Positions 45,325 to 53,978 of a stretch of 64,000 nt of DNA are shown here, one piece after another. Source of the DNA: Sandaracinaceae bacterium (GTDB lineage: Bacteria > Myxococcota_A > Polyangia > Polyangiales > Sandaracinaceae). Numbering within the stretch: the first letter of the stretch is position 1; each line of letters begins with the position of its first letter. Made by a program: the position numbers and the translations under genes. The stretch covers positions 1 through 64,000 of the forward strand of contig JAIBCE010000003.1 of the NCBI GenBank assembly GCA_019694315.1, in the 5' to 3' direction. Under the pieces are notes generated by a model. That model was not told where the DNA came from, made no database searches, and saw only the letters and a program-made list of their open reading frames with translations.

Positions 45325-46080
45325 TCAGGGCTTGAGGAGGATCCCTTGGCCCGTCGGCATCGGCAGGACGACGACGTCCCGTGCGCGCGCGAACGCGTCG
45401 AACGCGACGCGCTGCGGCTGGTGCTCGACGAAGTTGTAGTCGTCGAGGAGGACGACCGCGCCCCGGACGAGGCGTGGCCAGAACGCCTCCGCGGCCGCGA
45501 TCTCGGGCGGGACGCAGTTCATGTCGATCGAGAGGAACGAGATGCGCTCGGAGGTCACGCGCGGCAGCGTGTCGGGCACGGTGCCCCGCACGACCTCGAC
45601 GAACGGAAATGGTCGGAAGGTGTCGACGACCGCGTCGTAGCACTCCTCGTAGCCGCCTTCGCGACGCCCCATCGCTCGATCTTCGTCGGAGATCTGGGCC
45701 TCGACGAGGCCATGGAAGGTGTCGAGGAGATAGAAGCGCCGCGACCGGAACGCCTCGGCGCCGACGAACTCGATGATCGCGCGCGCGAGCCCGCCACGGT
45801 TGACCCCACACTCGACGAAGTCGCCCTCGAGGCGCGCCGCGTGCGCGCCCGCCCAGCACGCGACCTGCGCGCGCCAGTGGATGTCGGCGCCGCCCCACGA
45901 GCCCGTGGCCTTGCCTGCCGCGTAGGCGCGGACGAACCGCGGATCCTCGAGGAACGCCGTGCTGTGCTGCGTCGCCAGGCCGTCTTCGGCGAACGTGAGC
46001 GGGCCATCGACCAGGCGCTTGCGCGAGAGCCGCCGCGCGCCGTGACGCAGGCGCCGGAGGACGTCGAGCGGTGTGATCAT
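45325..46080 (-). CDS. TylF/MycF-type O-methyltransferase
   Basis: A 251-residue protein of the family of macrocin O-methyltransferase (TylF), which methylates hydroxyls on deoxysugars. It has GDFVECGVNRGGLARAI as the SAM loop, FYLLDTFHGL, and the metal-binding acidic motif LLDDYNFVEHQPQR. It starts inside the stop of the acyltransferase gene (ATGA). Together with the FkbM genes it indicates a methylated deoxysugar as product. Confidence 0.85.
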   Translation of the reverse strand: MITPLDVLRRLRHGARRLSRKRLVDGPLTFAEDGLATQHSTAFLEDPRFVRAYAAGKATGSWGGADIHWRAQVACWAGAHAARLEGDFVECGVNRGGLARAIIEFVGAEAFRSRRFYLLDTFHGLVEAQISDEDRAMGRREGGYEECYDAVVDTFRPFPFVEVVRGTVPDTLPRVTSERISFLSIDMNCVPPEIAAAEAFWPRLVRGAVVLLDDYNFVEHQPQRVAFDAFARARDVVVLPMPTGQGILLKP

Positions 46081-46580
46081 GTTCGCTCTCCGAGCTTGCG
46101 AAGGGGGTTGCCCCCGTAGATGCCGTAGGGCTCGAGCGTGCCGCGCACCACGGAGAGGGCCGCGACGACGCAGCCCTTCGCGATGCGGGCGCCGTCGAGC
46201 ACCACGACGTTCGCGCCGAGCCAGACGTCGTCCTCGATGACGATCCCGCCCTTCGAGGGCGCGAAGCGCTGCTCGAGGATCGTCTGGTCGCGACGCGTGT
46301 AGGCGTGGTTGGTCGGCGCGATCGTGCAGTTGGCCGCGACGAGGACGCCCTCGCCGATGTCGACGCCATTGCCGGAGTAGATGACCGTGCCCGCGTTCAG
46401 GTACGAGCGACGCCCGATGCGCACGTCACCGCTGCCGCCCACCGCGCGGATGCGCACGAACGAGTCGATGTAGACCTCGTCCTCGATGACGATCTTCGTG
46501 CCCCGCACGGAGGGCTCGATGTCGGCGAGCTTCGAGATCCGTGCGGTCGGCGCGATCTGCAGGGCGTCGGAGGTCACCAT
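46077..46580 (-). CDS. hexapeptide-repeat acyltransferase
   Basis: A 167-residue left-handed beta-helix protein: repeated hexapeptides (VYIDSFVRIRA, VRIGRRSYLNAGTVIYSG, VDIGEGVLVAANC, IVIEDDVWLGANVVVLDG) and the catalytic His in PTNHAYT. Such enzymes move acetyl or similar groups from CoA to sugars. Members of this size often act on polysaccharide sugars. It sits between the CmcI-type and TylF-type genes. Confidence 0.85.
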   Translation of the reverse strand: MVTSDALQIAPTARISKLADIEPSVRGTKIVIEDEVYIDSFVRIRAVGGSGDVRIGRRSYLNAGTVIYSGNGVDIGEGVLVAANCTIAPTNHAYTRRDQTILEQRFAPSKGGIVIEDDVWLGANVVVLDGARIAKGCVVAALSVVRGTLEPYGIYGGNPLRKLGERT

Positions 46581-46589
46581 GGCGCCGCC

Positions 46590-47330
46590 TCAGCGAACGC
46601 GGCGCAGGTAGCCGTCGAAGGCCTCGGTGATCATGAGCTTGTCCATGCGCGCATGATCGATCTCGAATTCGGGGTGCTGCGGCAGCCAGGCGCGGAGCGC
46701 CGTCATCGGGTTGTTGCCGACGTCCCAGGGGCGATTCGCGGAGTAGTAGCCCCGCGGGAAGTACTCGATGAACGTGTCGGGCAGGACGAGGTAGCTGCCC
46801 ACCGAGACCAGCGGCGCGTAGAGCTCGAGCTCCCTGAGCACGTGGTCGTGCGTGTGGAGCGAGTCGAGGAAGACCATCACGTTCTTCTTCTTCGACGCGG
46901 CCTCGCGCACCTTCGCCATCGTCTCCTCCGACACGCTCGATCCCTCGATCATGCGGATGCGCTTGGACATCGGGTGCTTCTCGATCTCCGCACGATTGTG
47001 CTTGCGAATGTCGATGTCGATCGCGAGCACCTCGCCCTCGCCGCCGAGGAGCTCGAGCATCGAGGCCGAGAAGATGATGCTGCCGCCGTGGGCAATGCCC
47101 GTCTCGATCACGAGGTCAGGCTTCACGTCCCAGAGCAGCTCCTGCATGAGCAGGATGTCGCTCGGGAACTTGATGATCGGGCGCCCGAGCCAGCGGTAGT
47201 TGTACGTGTACTTGTACTTGTCCGCGTGGAGCATCCACTCGAGCGACTTCTGCTTCAGCTCTTCGTCCTTCGCCATGGCCGCGATGGCCTCGGCGCGCTC
47301 GAGCTCGAATTCCTTGATCGGGTCACTCAT
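46590..47330 (-). CDS. CmcI-type (cephalosporin hydroxylase family) protein
   Basis: A 246-residue Rossmann protein of the CmcI family, whose members include rhamnosyl O-methyltransferases of glycolipids. It has DLVIETGIAHGGSIIFSASML as the SAM loop, VLAIDIDIRKHNRAEIE and MVFLDSLHTHDHVLRELELY with the metal-binding Asp and His. It starts within the stop of the SDR gene (ATGA). Methyl transfer to a sugar is more likely than hydroxylation. Confidence 0.85.
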   Translation of the reverse strand: MSDPIKEFELERAEAIAAMAKDEELKQKSLEWMLHADKYKYTYNYRWLGRPIIKFPSDILLMQELLWDVKPDLVIETGIAHGGSIIFSASMLELLGGEGEVLAIDIDIRKHNRAEIEKHPMSKRIRMIEGSSVSEETMAKVREAASKKKNVMVFLDSLHTHDHVLRELELYAPLVSVGSYLVLPDTFIEYFPRGYYSANRPWDVGNNPMTALRAWLPQHPEFEIDHARMDKLMITEAFDGYLRRVR

Positions 47331-48259
47331 GAAGCCTCCAATACCGCGAACGTCTTGTCGATCTCGTCATCCATGTCCTCGTGGCGATCGAGGACGAATC
47401 CCAGGCGCTCTCGGAGCGCGGTCGGCATCGACAGCGCACCGCTCTCGGCCGGCGCGCTCGATCGGACGTCGATCGCGCAGGCGCGACCGGTGCGTAGCGC
47501 GAAGCGAGCCGCCACGCGCTCCGCGACGCTGCGAACCGTCACCGACCTTCCAGAGGTCAGGTTCAGCGTGACGCCCTCGAGCTCGTCGAAGCGCTGTGTC
47601 ATGGCCGCGAGGAGCCTCGCCACGTCGCCCGCGCCGAGGAAGTCGCGCAGCTGGAGGCCAGAGCTCATCAGCGTGATGCGACCGTGATCGTGCGCCTCGA
47701 GGCAGAAGCAGCTCGGCACCAGGGTCCAGCGCTCCTGTGCGCGCGACGACGGCGTGCCGAAGATGTTGCCCGGTCGCGCGATCGCCCAGCGGATCCTGCT
47801 CGCCCGCACGTAGTGCTCGGCGAAGAGGTGAGTGAGCGCGTAGTCGTTCCTCGGGGCCGGCGGCGTGCTCTCGTCGACGACGCCCGCGTCCGCGCCGTAC
47901 ACCTGCGTGGTCGACACGTAGAGCACGCGGGGGATGCCGTGCGCTGCGCAGAGATCGAGGACGTGCCGCGTGCCGAGCGTCGTCACGCGGAGCGCCGTCT
48001 CCGGGTCACGGGAGGCCACGTCGTTCGCCGCGGCGAGGTGTACGAGGACATCGAAGGGGCCGCGCGGGCGCTCGGCGATGGGTCGCGTGATGTCGGCGAC
48101 CACCACCTCGGACGCGAAGGCCGGGGCCGGTGTCGGTCGACGAACGAGCGCGCCGACGTCCAGACCGCGCGCCGAGAGCTCGCGCCCGAGCCGCTCGCCG
48201 AGGTAGCCGTGGGCGCCCGTGATCAACACACGCATGGGAGGAGCCGCCGCCTGGGGCAT
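47327..48259 (-). CDS. NAD(P)-dependent sugar epimerase/reductase (extended SDR)
   Basis: A 310-residue short-chain dehydrogenase of the extended type, acting on nucleotide sugars. It has MRVLITGAHGYLGERLG, the Rossmann loop GxxGxxG, LAAANDVAS, STTQVYG and the YxxxH-like YALTHLF at the place of YxxxK. The Lys of the catalytic pair is thus replaced by His, so activity is uncertain or altered. ATG at 48259 is joined to the stop of rfbC by a TGATG overlap and has GAGGA at a good distance. The likely step is reduction or epimerisation of the 4-keto-6-deoxy sugar. Confidence 0.78.
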   Translation of the reverse strand: MPQAAAPPMRVLITGAHGYLGERLGRELSARGLDVGALVRRPTPAPAFASEVVVADITRPIAERPRGPFDVLVHLAAANDVASRDPETALRVTTLGTRHVLDLCAAHGIPRVLYVSTTQVYGADAGVVDESTPPAPRNDYALTHLFAEHYVRASRIRWAIARPGNIFGTPSSRAQERWTLVPSCFCLEAHDHGRITLMSSGLQLRDFLGAGDVARLLAAMTQRFDELEGVTLNLTSGRSVTVRSVAERVAARFALRTGRACAIDVRSSAPAESGALSMPTALRERLGFVLDRHEDMDDEIDKTFAVLEAS

Positions 48260-48825
48260 CACGCCGGGTCCTCGAAGGGCGGCCACGCAGGTGGGCCGTC
48301 GTCGAGCAGCGGCGCGGCCTGATCCTTCGGCGACACGAGCGTGGGAGCGAAGGGCCAGCGGATGCCCACGCGTGGGTCGTCCCAGCGCACGGTGCGCTCG
48401 GCGCCGGGCGCGTAGGGCGTCGAGACGAAGTACTGCACGAGCGTGTCATCGGCGAGCGTGAGGAAGCCGTGCGCGAAGCCTGCAGGCAGGTGGAGCGCAC
48501 GGTCGTTGTCCGCGGTGAGCTCCGCCGCCGTCCACCGGAGGAAGGTCGGAGAGCCGGGGCGCACGTCGACGGCCACGTCGAAGATGGCGCCGCGCGCCAC
48601 GAGGACGGTCTTGGCCTCGCCGTGCGGATGCACCTGGAAGTGCAGGCCGCGCAGTGTTCCGCGCGCGTGATTGAACGACAGGTTGGCCTGCGCCACGTGG
48701 TGGGCGAGGCCGGCCTCACGGAGCTCGCTCCCGCAGAAGGCTCGTGCGAACGAGCCCCGATCGTCTCGGCGTGGCTCGCGCTCGATGAGTGTCACGCCCT
48801 CGAGCTCGGTCGGATGAAAGCGCAT
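48259..48825 (-). CDS. rfbC: dTDP-4-dehydrorhamnose 3,5-epimerase family protein
   Basis: A 188-residue cupin enzyme of the RmlC family: DDRGSFARAFC, RGTLRGLHFQ, with the active His, and HLPAGFAHGFL. The classic substrate is dTDP-4-keto-6-deoxyglucose, epimerised at C3 and C5, but relatives work on CDP sugars. No dTDP-glucose synthase or dehydratase is in the window, whereas CDP-glucose genes are divergent from it, so a CDP-linked substrate is likely. It is the first gene of the leftward operon. Confidence 0.85.
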   Translation of the reverse strand: MRFHPTELEGVTLIEREPRRDDRGSFARAFCGSELREAGLAHHVAQANLSFNHARGTLRGLHFQVHPHGEAKTVLVARGAIFDVAVDVRPGSPTFLRWTAAELTADNDRALHLPAGFAHGFLTLADDTLVQYFVSTPYAPGAERTVRWDDPRVGIRWPFAPTLVSPKDQAAPLLDDGPPAWPPFEDPA

Positions 48826-49055
48826 GCGGTTGCTTGAGTTGCGCGGCGTGGGAGAGCGTTCAGGCGAGCGTGGCGGCCGCGGCGCGGCAGACGTGGCGAG
48901 CGCGGCGCGAGGTGCGAAGCCTGCGGCGCGAGGCCGCGCTCGTCGTGCCAACGCCCTCTCGCGTCGCGGCGAGATAGCAGAGCGGATCCGCGGCTGCAAC
49001 GACGCTTGAACATCGCGAGCGGATGCGGCAACCCTCCCTGCGACTCGGAGGAAAC
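48826..49055. other. divergent promoter region of the polysaccharide locus
   Basis: These 230 bases lie between rfbC (leftward) and rfbF (rightward) and must carry both promoters. They are very GC-rich with a GCGCGG/CGCG repeat-like composition. I find no consensus promoter; a TTGAAC near 49009 has no good -10. Confidence 0.4.
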
Positions 49056-49823
49056 ATGAAAGTCGTGATCCTTGCCGGTGGCCGCGGCACCCGGCTGGCC
49101 GAGGAGACGGATGTCCGTCCCAAGCCCATGGTGGAGATCGGTGGGCTGCCCATCGTCTGGCACATCATGAAGGGCTTCTCGCACCACGGCTTCGACGAGT
49201 TCGCGCTCGCGCTCGGCTACAAGGGCGACTTCATCAAGCGCTGGTTCCTCGATCGTCGCGCGCTCGCCGGCGACATCTCCCTCGACATGCACACGGGCCA
49301 GGTCGATCGACGAGAGCGCGTCGACGAGGCGTGGCGCGTGCACCTCGTCGACACCGGGCTCGACACGCTGACCGGCGGTCGCGTGAAGCGTCTGGCACCG
49401 ATGCTGAAGGAGACGTTCGTCGTCACCTACGGCGACGGCGTGGCCGACGTCGATGTGAAGGAGCTCGTGGCGTTCCACAAGCGCGAAGGGCGCCTCGCCA
49501 CCATCACCGCGGTGCGCCCGCCAGCGCGCTTCGGCGCCATCGAATTCGACGGGAATCGCGTGGAGCGGTTCTCGGAGAAGCCGCAGGCCGGAGAGGGCTG
49601 GATCAACGGCGGCTTCATGGTGCTCGAGCCCGCAGTGCTCGATCTGATCCCGGGCGACGACACGAGCCTCGAGGTCGAGACGCTCGAGATCCTCGCCAAG
49701 TCCGGACAGCTCTCGGCGTTTCGGCACCCGGGCTTCTGGCAGTGCATGGACACGCTGCGCGACAAGCTCTTGCTCCAGTCGCTGTGGGAGCACGGACAGG
49801 CGCCTTGGAAGCAGTGGGCATGA
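49056..49823 (+). CDS. rfbF: glucose-1-phosphate cytidylyltransferase
   Basis: A 255-residue nucleotidyltransferase making CDP-glucose from CTP and glucose 1-phosphate. It begins MKVVILAGGRGTRLAEET, the sugar nucleotidyltransferase signature, then RPKPMVEIGGLPIVWHIMK, the cytidylyl-type sequence, VTYGDGVADVD with the metal-binding Asp, and INGGFMVLEP and FWQCMDTLRD near the end. GGAGG lies just before the ATG. It opens the rightward operon and overlaps rfbG (ATGA). Confidence 0.95.
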   Translation: MKVVILAGGRGTRLAEETDVRPKPMVEIGGLPIVWHIMKGFSHHGFDEFALALGYKGDFIKRWFLDRRALAGDISLDMHTGQVDRRERVDEAWRVHLVDTGLDTLTGGRVKRLAPMLKETFVVTYGDGVADVDVKELVAFHKREGRLATITAVRPPARFGAIEFDGNRVERFSEKPQAGEGWINGGFMVLEPAVLDLIPGDDTSLEVETLEILAKSGQLSAFRHPGFWQCMDTLRDKLLLQSLWEHGQAPWKQWA

Positions 49824-50899
49824 CGCAGTCCCCCTCGGCCGACGCCTGGCGCGGCAAGCGCGTGCTCGTCACGGGCCACACGGGCTTCAAGGGCGCGTGG
49901 CTCTCGCTGTGGCTACGACGCCTGGGCGCGGAGGTGACGGGGATCTCGCTGCCGCCGCCCACGCGGCCGAGCCTCTTCGAGCTCGCGAAGCTCGATACCC
50001 TGATCGACTCGCACGTCTGTGATGTGCGTGACGCGAGCGCGGTCGCGTCCGCGGTGCGCGCGGCGCGGCCCGACGTCGTCTTCCATCTCGCGGCCCAGGC
50101 CCTCGTGCGGGAGAGCTATCGGACGCCGCTCGACACCTTCGCGACCAACGTCCAGGGCACCGCGAACCTGCTCGAGGCTGTGCGCGACGTCCCCTCGGTG
50201 CGCGCGGTCGTGGTGATCACCACCGACAAGGTCTACCAGAACGCGGAGGCGGGCTTTCCGTTCCGCGAGACGGATCCGCTCGGAGGCCACGACCCGTACA
50301 GCGCGAGCAAGGCCGCGTGCGAGCTGGTCGTCGAGAGCTACCGCAAGTCGTTCCTCGCGGAGCGAGGTGTCGCGGTCGCGACCGCCCGCGCCGGCAACGT
50401 GATCGGGGGCGGCGACTGGGCCGCGGATCGCCTCATTCCCGATGCGATCCGCGCGTTCGGAGCCGGACAGACGCTGCTCGTACGGCGTCCCGCCGCCGTG
50501 CGTCCGTGGCAGCACGTGCTCGAGCCCCTCGCAGGCTATCTCCTCCTCGCGGAGCGCCTCGAACGTGAGCCGGTGCTCGCTGGCGCGTTCAACTTCGGTC
50601 CGCCGACCGACGAGGCCGCGACGGTGCGGGAGGTCGTGGAGCTCGCGCGACGCTGCTATGGGCGCGGCGAGGTCTCGTGGGGCGAAGGAGACGCAGGCCC
50701 GCACGAGGCGGGGTGGCTCGCGCTCGAGGTGATGCGTGCGCGTTCGGTGCTCGGCGTTCGCGCACGCTGGAACCTCGCGGAGGGCGTGGCCCGAACGGTC
50801 GAGTGGTACCGGAAGTGCGACCAAGGCCTCGACGCTCGCGTCCTCTGCGAGACCGACCTCGACGCCTTCGACGAGCGCGTGTCGAGAACGAGCGCATGA
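49820..50899 (+). CDS. rfbG: CDP-glucose 4,6-dehydratase
   Basis: A 359-residue SDR enzyme turning CDP-glucose into CDP-4-keto-6-deoxyglucose. It has RVLVTGHTGFKGAWLSLWL, the NAD loop, HLAAQALVRESYRTP, ITTDKVYQN and DPYSASKAACELV with the YxxxK pair, and ARAGNVIGGGDW, all typical of this enzyme. It overlaps rfbF and the flippase gene by 4 bases each. This step commits the sugar to the CDP-6-deoxyhexose branch. Confidence 0.95.
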   Translation: MTQSPSADAWRGKRVLVTGHTGFKGAWLSLWLRRLGAEVTGISLPPPTRPSLFELAKLDTLIDSHVCDVRDASAVASAVRAARPDVVFHLAAQALVRESYRTPLDTFATNVQGTANLLEAVRDVPSVRAVVVITTDKVYQNAEAGFPFRETDPLGGHDPYSASKAACELVVESYRKSFLAERGVAVATARAGNVIGGGDWAADRLIPDAIRAFGAGQTLLVRRPAAVRPWQHVLEPLAGYLLLAERLEREPVLAGAFNFGPPTDEAATVREVVELARRCYGRGEVSWGEGDAGPHEAGWLALEVMRARSVLGVRARWNLAEGVARTVEWYRKCDQGLDARVLCETDLDAFDERVSRTSA

Positions 50900-52431
50900 G
50901 CGAGACGGGCCAGCCCGCCACGACGCGTCCGTCGCTGCCGCTGAACGTCCTCACCAACGTCGGTAGTCAGGTGTGGAACGCAGCGATGAGCATGCTCTTC
51001 GTGCCCGTCTACGTGCGCTACATGGGCGTGGAGTCCTACGGTCTCATCGGCGTCTTCGGCATCCTCCACGCGTGGCTCAGCCTGCTCGACATGGGCATGA
51101 AGCCCGCGCTGAGCCGCGAGATGGCGCGCTTCGGCGCGGGCGCCGTGACGCCACAAGGCATCCGCGATCTGCTGCGCACGGTCGAGACGGTGACCGGCGT
51201 GTTCGGCCTCGTGAGCGCGTGCTCGGTCGCGCTCGCCTCGCACTGGCTCGCCACGCACTGGCTGCGCGCGGAGGCCCTGCCGATCGAGGCCGTCGCTCGG
51301 GCCTTCACCGTCATGGGCACGGTGACGGGGATCCGCTTCGTCGAGAGCGTGTACGCGAGCTCGCTGACGGGCCTCCAGCGCCAGGTGATCCTCAACGCTG
51401 TGAGCAGCGCGAGCGCGACGCTCCGTGGCCTCGGCGCGATCGCGATCCTCGAGTGGGTGTCGCCGACGATCGAGGCCTTCTTCGTCTGGCAAGCGCTGGT
51501 GGCGCTGCTCTCGCTCGTGGTGATGGCGAGCGTCACCTACGGCTCGATCCCGCGCGCCCCTCGCCCCGCGCGCGCTTCGCTCGAGTCGCTGCGTGAGGTC
51601 GGCAAATTCGCCGGCGGCATGCTCAGCATCACGGTGCTCGCGTCGGCCCTCACGCAGCTCGACAAGGCCATCCTCGCGAACCTCCTGCCGCTCTCGGAGT
51701 ACGCGCACTACAGCCTCGCCGTGACCGCGGCGTCACTCGTCCTCTTCGTGGGCGCGCCGATCTCGCAGGCCTGGGCACCGCGGCTCAGCGCGCTCCAGGC
51801 AGAGGGCAACGAGGCGGGCTTCTCGGACGTCTACCATCGCGGCGCGCAGCTCGTCGCCGTCGCGATCGGCAGCCCCGTGGTGGTGCTCATCGTGTACGCC
51901 GAGCCGCTCGTCACGGCGTGGACCCGTGATCCCGAGCTCGCCGGTCACCTCGCCCCGCTGATCCAGCTGCTGGCTGTGGGCAACTTGCTCAACAGCTTGA
52001 TGTGGATGCCCTCGCAGGCGCAGTTCGCGCATGGCTGGACGGGGCTCTCGAACATCGTGAACCTCACCGCGGTCGCGCTCATCGTGCCGACCCTCTTCGT
52101 CGTCGCGCCGCGCTACGGGCCGATCGGCGCGGCCTGCGTGTGGATCTCGGTGAACGTCTACTACTCGATCGTCTACGTGACGATCATGCATCGACGCATC
52201 CTCAAGGGTGAGATGATGCGCTTCTACATCCAGGACTCCGCGCTGCCCATCTTCGCCTCGGCGACCGCCGGATGGCTCGCGTCACGGGTGGTGCCGTCGT
52301 TCTCGGGGCCGCTCGTGCTCGTGACCGCGAGCCTCGTGGGCATCGCCGCGCTGTGCGCGGGTGCAGCGATCACGCCCACGATCCGCGCACGGATCGTGGA
52401 GCGCCTCGGGCGGCGCGCGGCAGGAGCCTGA
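50896..52431 (+). CDS. polysaccharide flippase (Wzx/MATE-type)
   Basis: A 511-residue membrane protein with about 12-14 helices throughout. It opens PLNVLTNVGSQVWNAAMSM and has LLDMGMKPALSREMARFG in the first loop, the pattern of oligosaccharide-unit flippases of the Wzx/RfbX type. It would move undecaprenyl-linked repeat units across the inner membrane. It starts in the stop of rfbG. The presence of a Wzy-like gene further on supports a Wzx/Wzy route. Confidence 0.88.
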   Translation: MSETGQPATTRPSLPLNVLTNVGSQVWNAAMSMLFVPVYVRYMGVESYGLIGVFGILHAWLSLLDMGMKPALSREMARFGAGAVTPQGIRDLLRTVETVTGVFGLVSACSVALASHWLATHWLRAEALPIEAVARAFTVMGTVTGIRFVESVYASSLTGLQRQVILNAVSSASATLRGLGAIAILEWVSPTIEAFFVWQALVALLSLVVMASVTYGSIPRAPRPARASLESLREVGKFAGGMLSITVLASALTQLDKAILANLLPLSEYAHYSLAVTAASLVLFVGAPISQAWAPRLSALQAEGNEAGFSDVYHRGAQLVAVAIGSPVVVLIVYAEPLVTAWTRDPELAGHLAPLIQLLAVGNLLNSLMWMPSQAQFAHGWTGLSNIVNLTAVALIVPTLFVVAPRYGPIGAACVWISVNVYYSIVYVTIMHRRILKGEMMRFYIQDSALPIFASATAGWLASRVVPSFSGPLVLVTASLVGIAALCAGAAITPTIRARIVERLGRRAAGA

Positions 52432-52467
52432 CGCTGCGTGGATCGTCGACCCCAGTCTGGAGGCTGC

Positions 52468-53481
52468 ATGAGCACTGAGCTGCCTACGTTGGTGATGATG
52501 TCCAAGGATCGGCCGCGCGCCCTCGAGCAGATGGCGCTGCACTACGTCGAGCAAGGCTTCGAGGTGGTGGCCGTGGACGGAAGCGCGCAGGCTTCGAGCA
52601 CTCTGTCGGCGAGCGCACGCCTGACCTACCTCCATCGTCCGGGCGTGCCGTACTGGATCCGACTCGGCGAAGCGATGGAGCGGGTACGCGGACGCTCGTG
52701 CGCCCTGGCCGCCGACGACGACGCGATGATCCGCCCAGCGATGCACGAGGCCGCCGCGCTGCTCGCCGAGCCGGGCAACCTGGTGCGGGTGTGCGGCACC
52801 GTCGTGCACGCGTGCCAAGAGCGACGGCGCATGGACTACTCGTTCCCCGATCTCAAGAACGAGTGCCTCCTCGACGTCACCTCGAGCCCCGACCCGGTCA
52901 CGCGCTTCGACACGATGCTGCGGGTGATGCCGCAGGTGTACTACGGCGTCGTCCGCAGCGACGTCGCCAAGGCCATGGCGAGGGCGCTCTCGATGATCCC
53001 CGACGACGCGCTGCGCCTCGCGGAGTACCTCTGGATCAGCCTGCCCGCGCTGGTGGGCGAGCAGATGCTCCTGCCGCGGCTCCAGGTGGTGCGCTCCGTG
53101 GGGCGCCCCAACTACGCGGCGTTCGTGGCGGCGTTCGCGGACGGAAAGCGCCTCTCGCAGTGGGATCGCTATCCCGAGCTCGAGGCACGTCTGCGCGCGT
53201 TCATGACCGAGCTCGGGATGGACGCCACCGCCGCGTCGGCGGCGCTGCGGGTCCTCGAGCAGCACTTCGGGCAGGTGCTCACCACGCGCCCGATCCCGCT
53301 CCATCGACGCGCCCTCAACTGGGCCCGATACGCCAAGAATCCGCGTGTCGTCTTCGATGCGCGCGAGCGCGAGTTCTTCCACCTCGTGCCCTCGCAGAAG
53401 AACGCGCGCGTCGGCGCCTACCCGTGGAAGTGCGAGGTCGCGCGACGCGAATTCGAGACGGCCGTGCAGCTGCTCGTGTGA
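52468..53481 (+). CDS. glycosyltransferase, GT-A-like
   Basis: A 337-residue protein that opens [22 protein letters not shown] and contains [10 protein letters not shown] (about residues 80-90), a DDD motif for metal and sugar nucleotide, matching the glycosyltransferase domain family TIGR00180. Residues about 180-260 form a helical part. No membrane helix. CTGGAGG precedes the ATG. The donor and acceptor are unknown; it lies between the flippase and ndk. Confidence 0.68.
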   Translation: MSTELPTLVMMSKDRPRALEQMALHYVEQGFEVVAVDGSAQASSTLSASARLTYLHRPGVPYWIRLGEAMERVRGRSCALAADDDAMIRPAMHEAAALLAEPGNLVRVCGTVVHACQERRRMDYSFPDLKNECLLDVTSSPDPVTRFDTMLRVMPQVYYGVVRSDVAKAMARALSMIPDDALRLAEYLWISLPALVGEQMLLPRLQVVRSVGRPNYAAFVAAFADGKRLSQWDRYPELEARLRAFMTELGMDATAASAALRVLEQHFGQVLTTRPIPLHRRALNWARYAKNPRVVFDAREREFFHLVPSQKNARVGAYPWKCEVARREFETAVQLLV

Positions 53482-53504
53482 GCGATCCCGTCACCCGTTC
53501 AGTC

Positions 53505-53532
53505 GTGACAAACGGGCGTTCCGCGCTACATC
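53505..53532 (+). promoter_or_regulatory. possible promoter of ndk
   Basis: GTGACA (53505-53510), 16-bp spacer and TACATC (53527-53532) upstream of ndk, overlapping a CCCGTT/AACGGG hairpin (53494-53516). The -35 matches 5 of 6, the -10 only 3 of 6. Confidence 0.3.
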
Positions 53533-53558
53533 CGCGCCCCCACCTGGGAGTAACAGAC

Positions 53559-53978
53559 ATGGCCATCGAGAAGACGTTCGCGATCTGCAAGCCCGACGCC
53601 GTCGAGAAGAACCACATCGGCGGGATCCTCAGCCTCATCGAGAAGAATGGCCTCAAGATCAAGGCGCTTCGCATGATGCACATGAGCCGCCCGATCGCAG
53701 AGGGGTTCTACGCGGTCCACAAGGAGCGCCCGTTCTTCGGCGAGCTCGTCGACTTCATGACGCGCAGCGCGTGCGTGGTGATGGTCCTCGAGGGTGAGGG
53801 CGCGATCTCCAAGTGGCGTGAGATCATGGGCGCGACCAACCCCGAGAAGGCGGCCGAGGGGACGGTTCGCAAGCTCTACGGCGCGAGCGTCGGTGAGAAC
53901 GCGGTCCACGGCTCGGACGGCCCGGAGACGGCGCGGTTCGAGATCGGCTGGTTCTTCCCCGGCTACGATGTCGGCTGA
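53559..53978 (+). CDS. ndk: nucleoside diphosphate kinase
   Basis: A 139-residue housekeeping enzyme moving the gamma phosphate between nucleoside triphosphates. It has the start [20 protein letters not shown] and the active-site His in [12 protein letters not shown]. Length is standard. GGGAG lies 8 bases before the ATG. It is unexpected inside a polysaccharide cluster, though it could supply CTP for CDP-glucose. It has its own 77-base upstream gap and its 3' end overlaps the DUF268 gene by 11 bases. Confidence 0.96.
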   Translation: MAIEKTFAICKPDAVEKNHIGGILSLIEKNGLKIKALRMMHMSRPIAEGFYAVHKERPFFGELVDFMTRSACVVMVLEGEGAISKWREIMGATNPEKAAEGTVRKLYGASVGENAVHGSDGPETARFEIGWFFPGYDVG

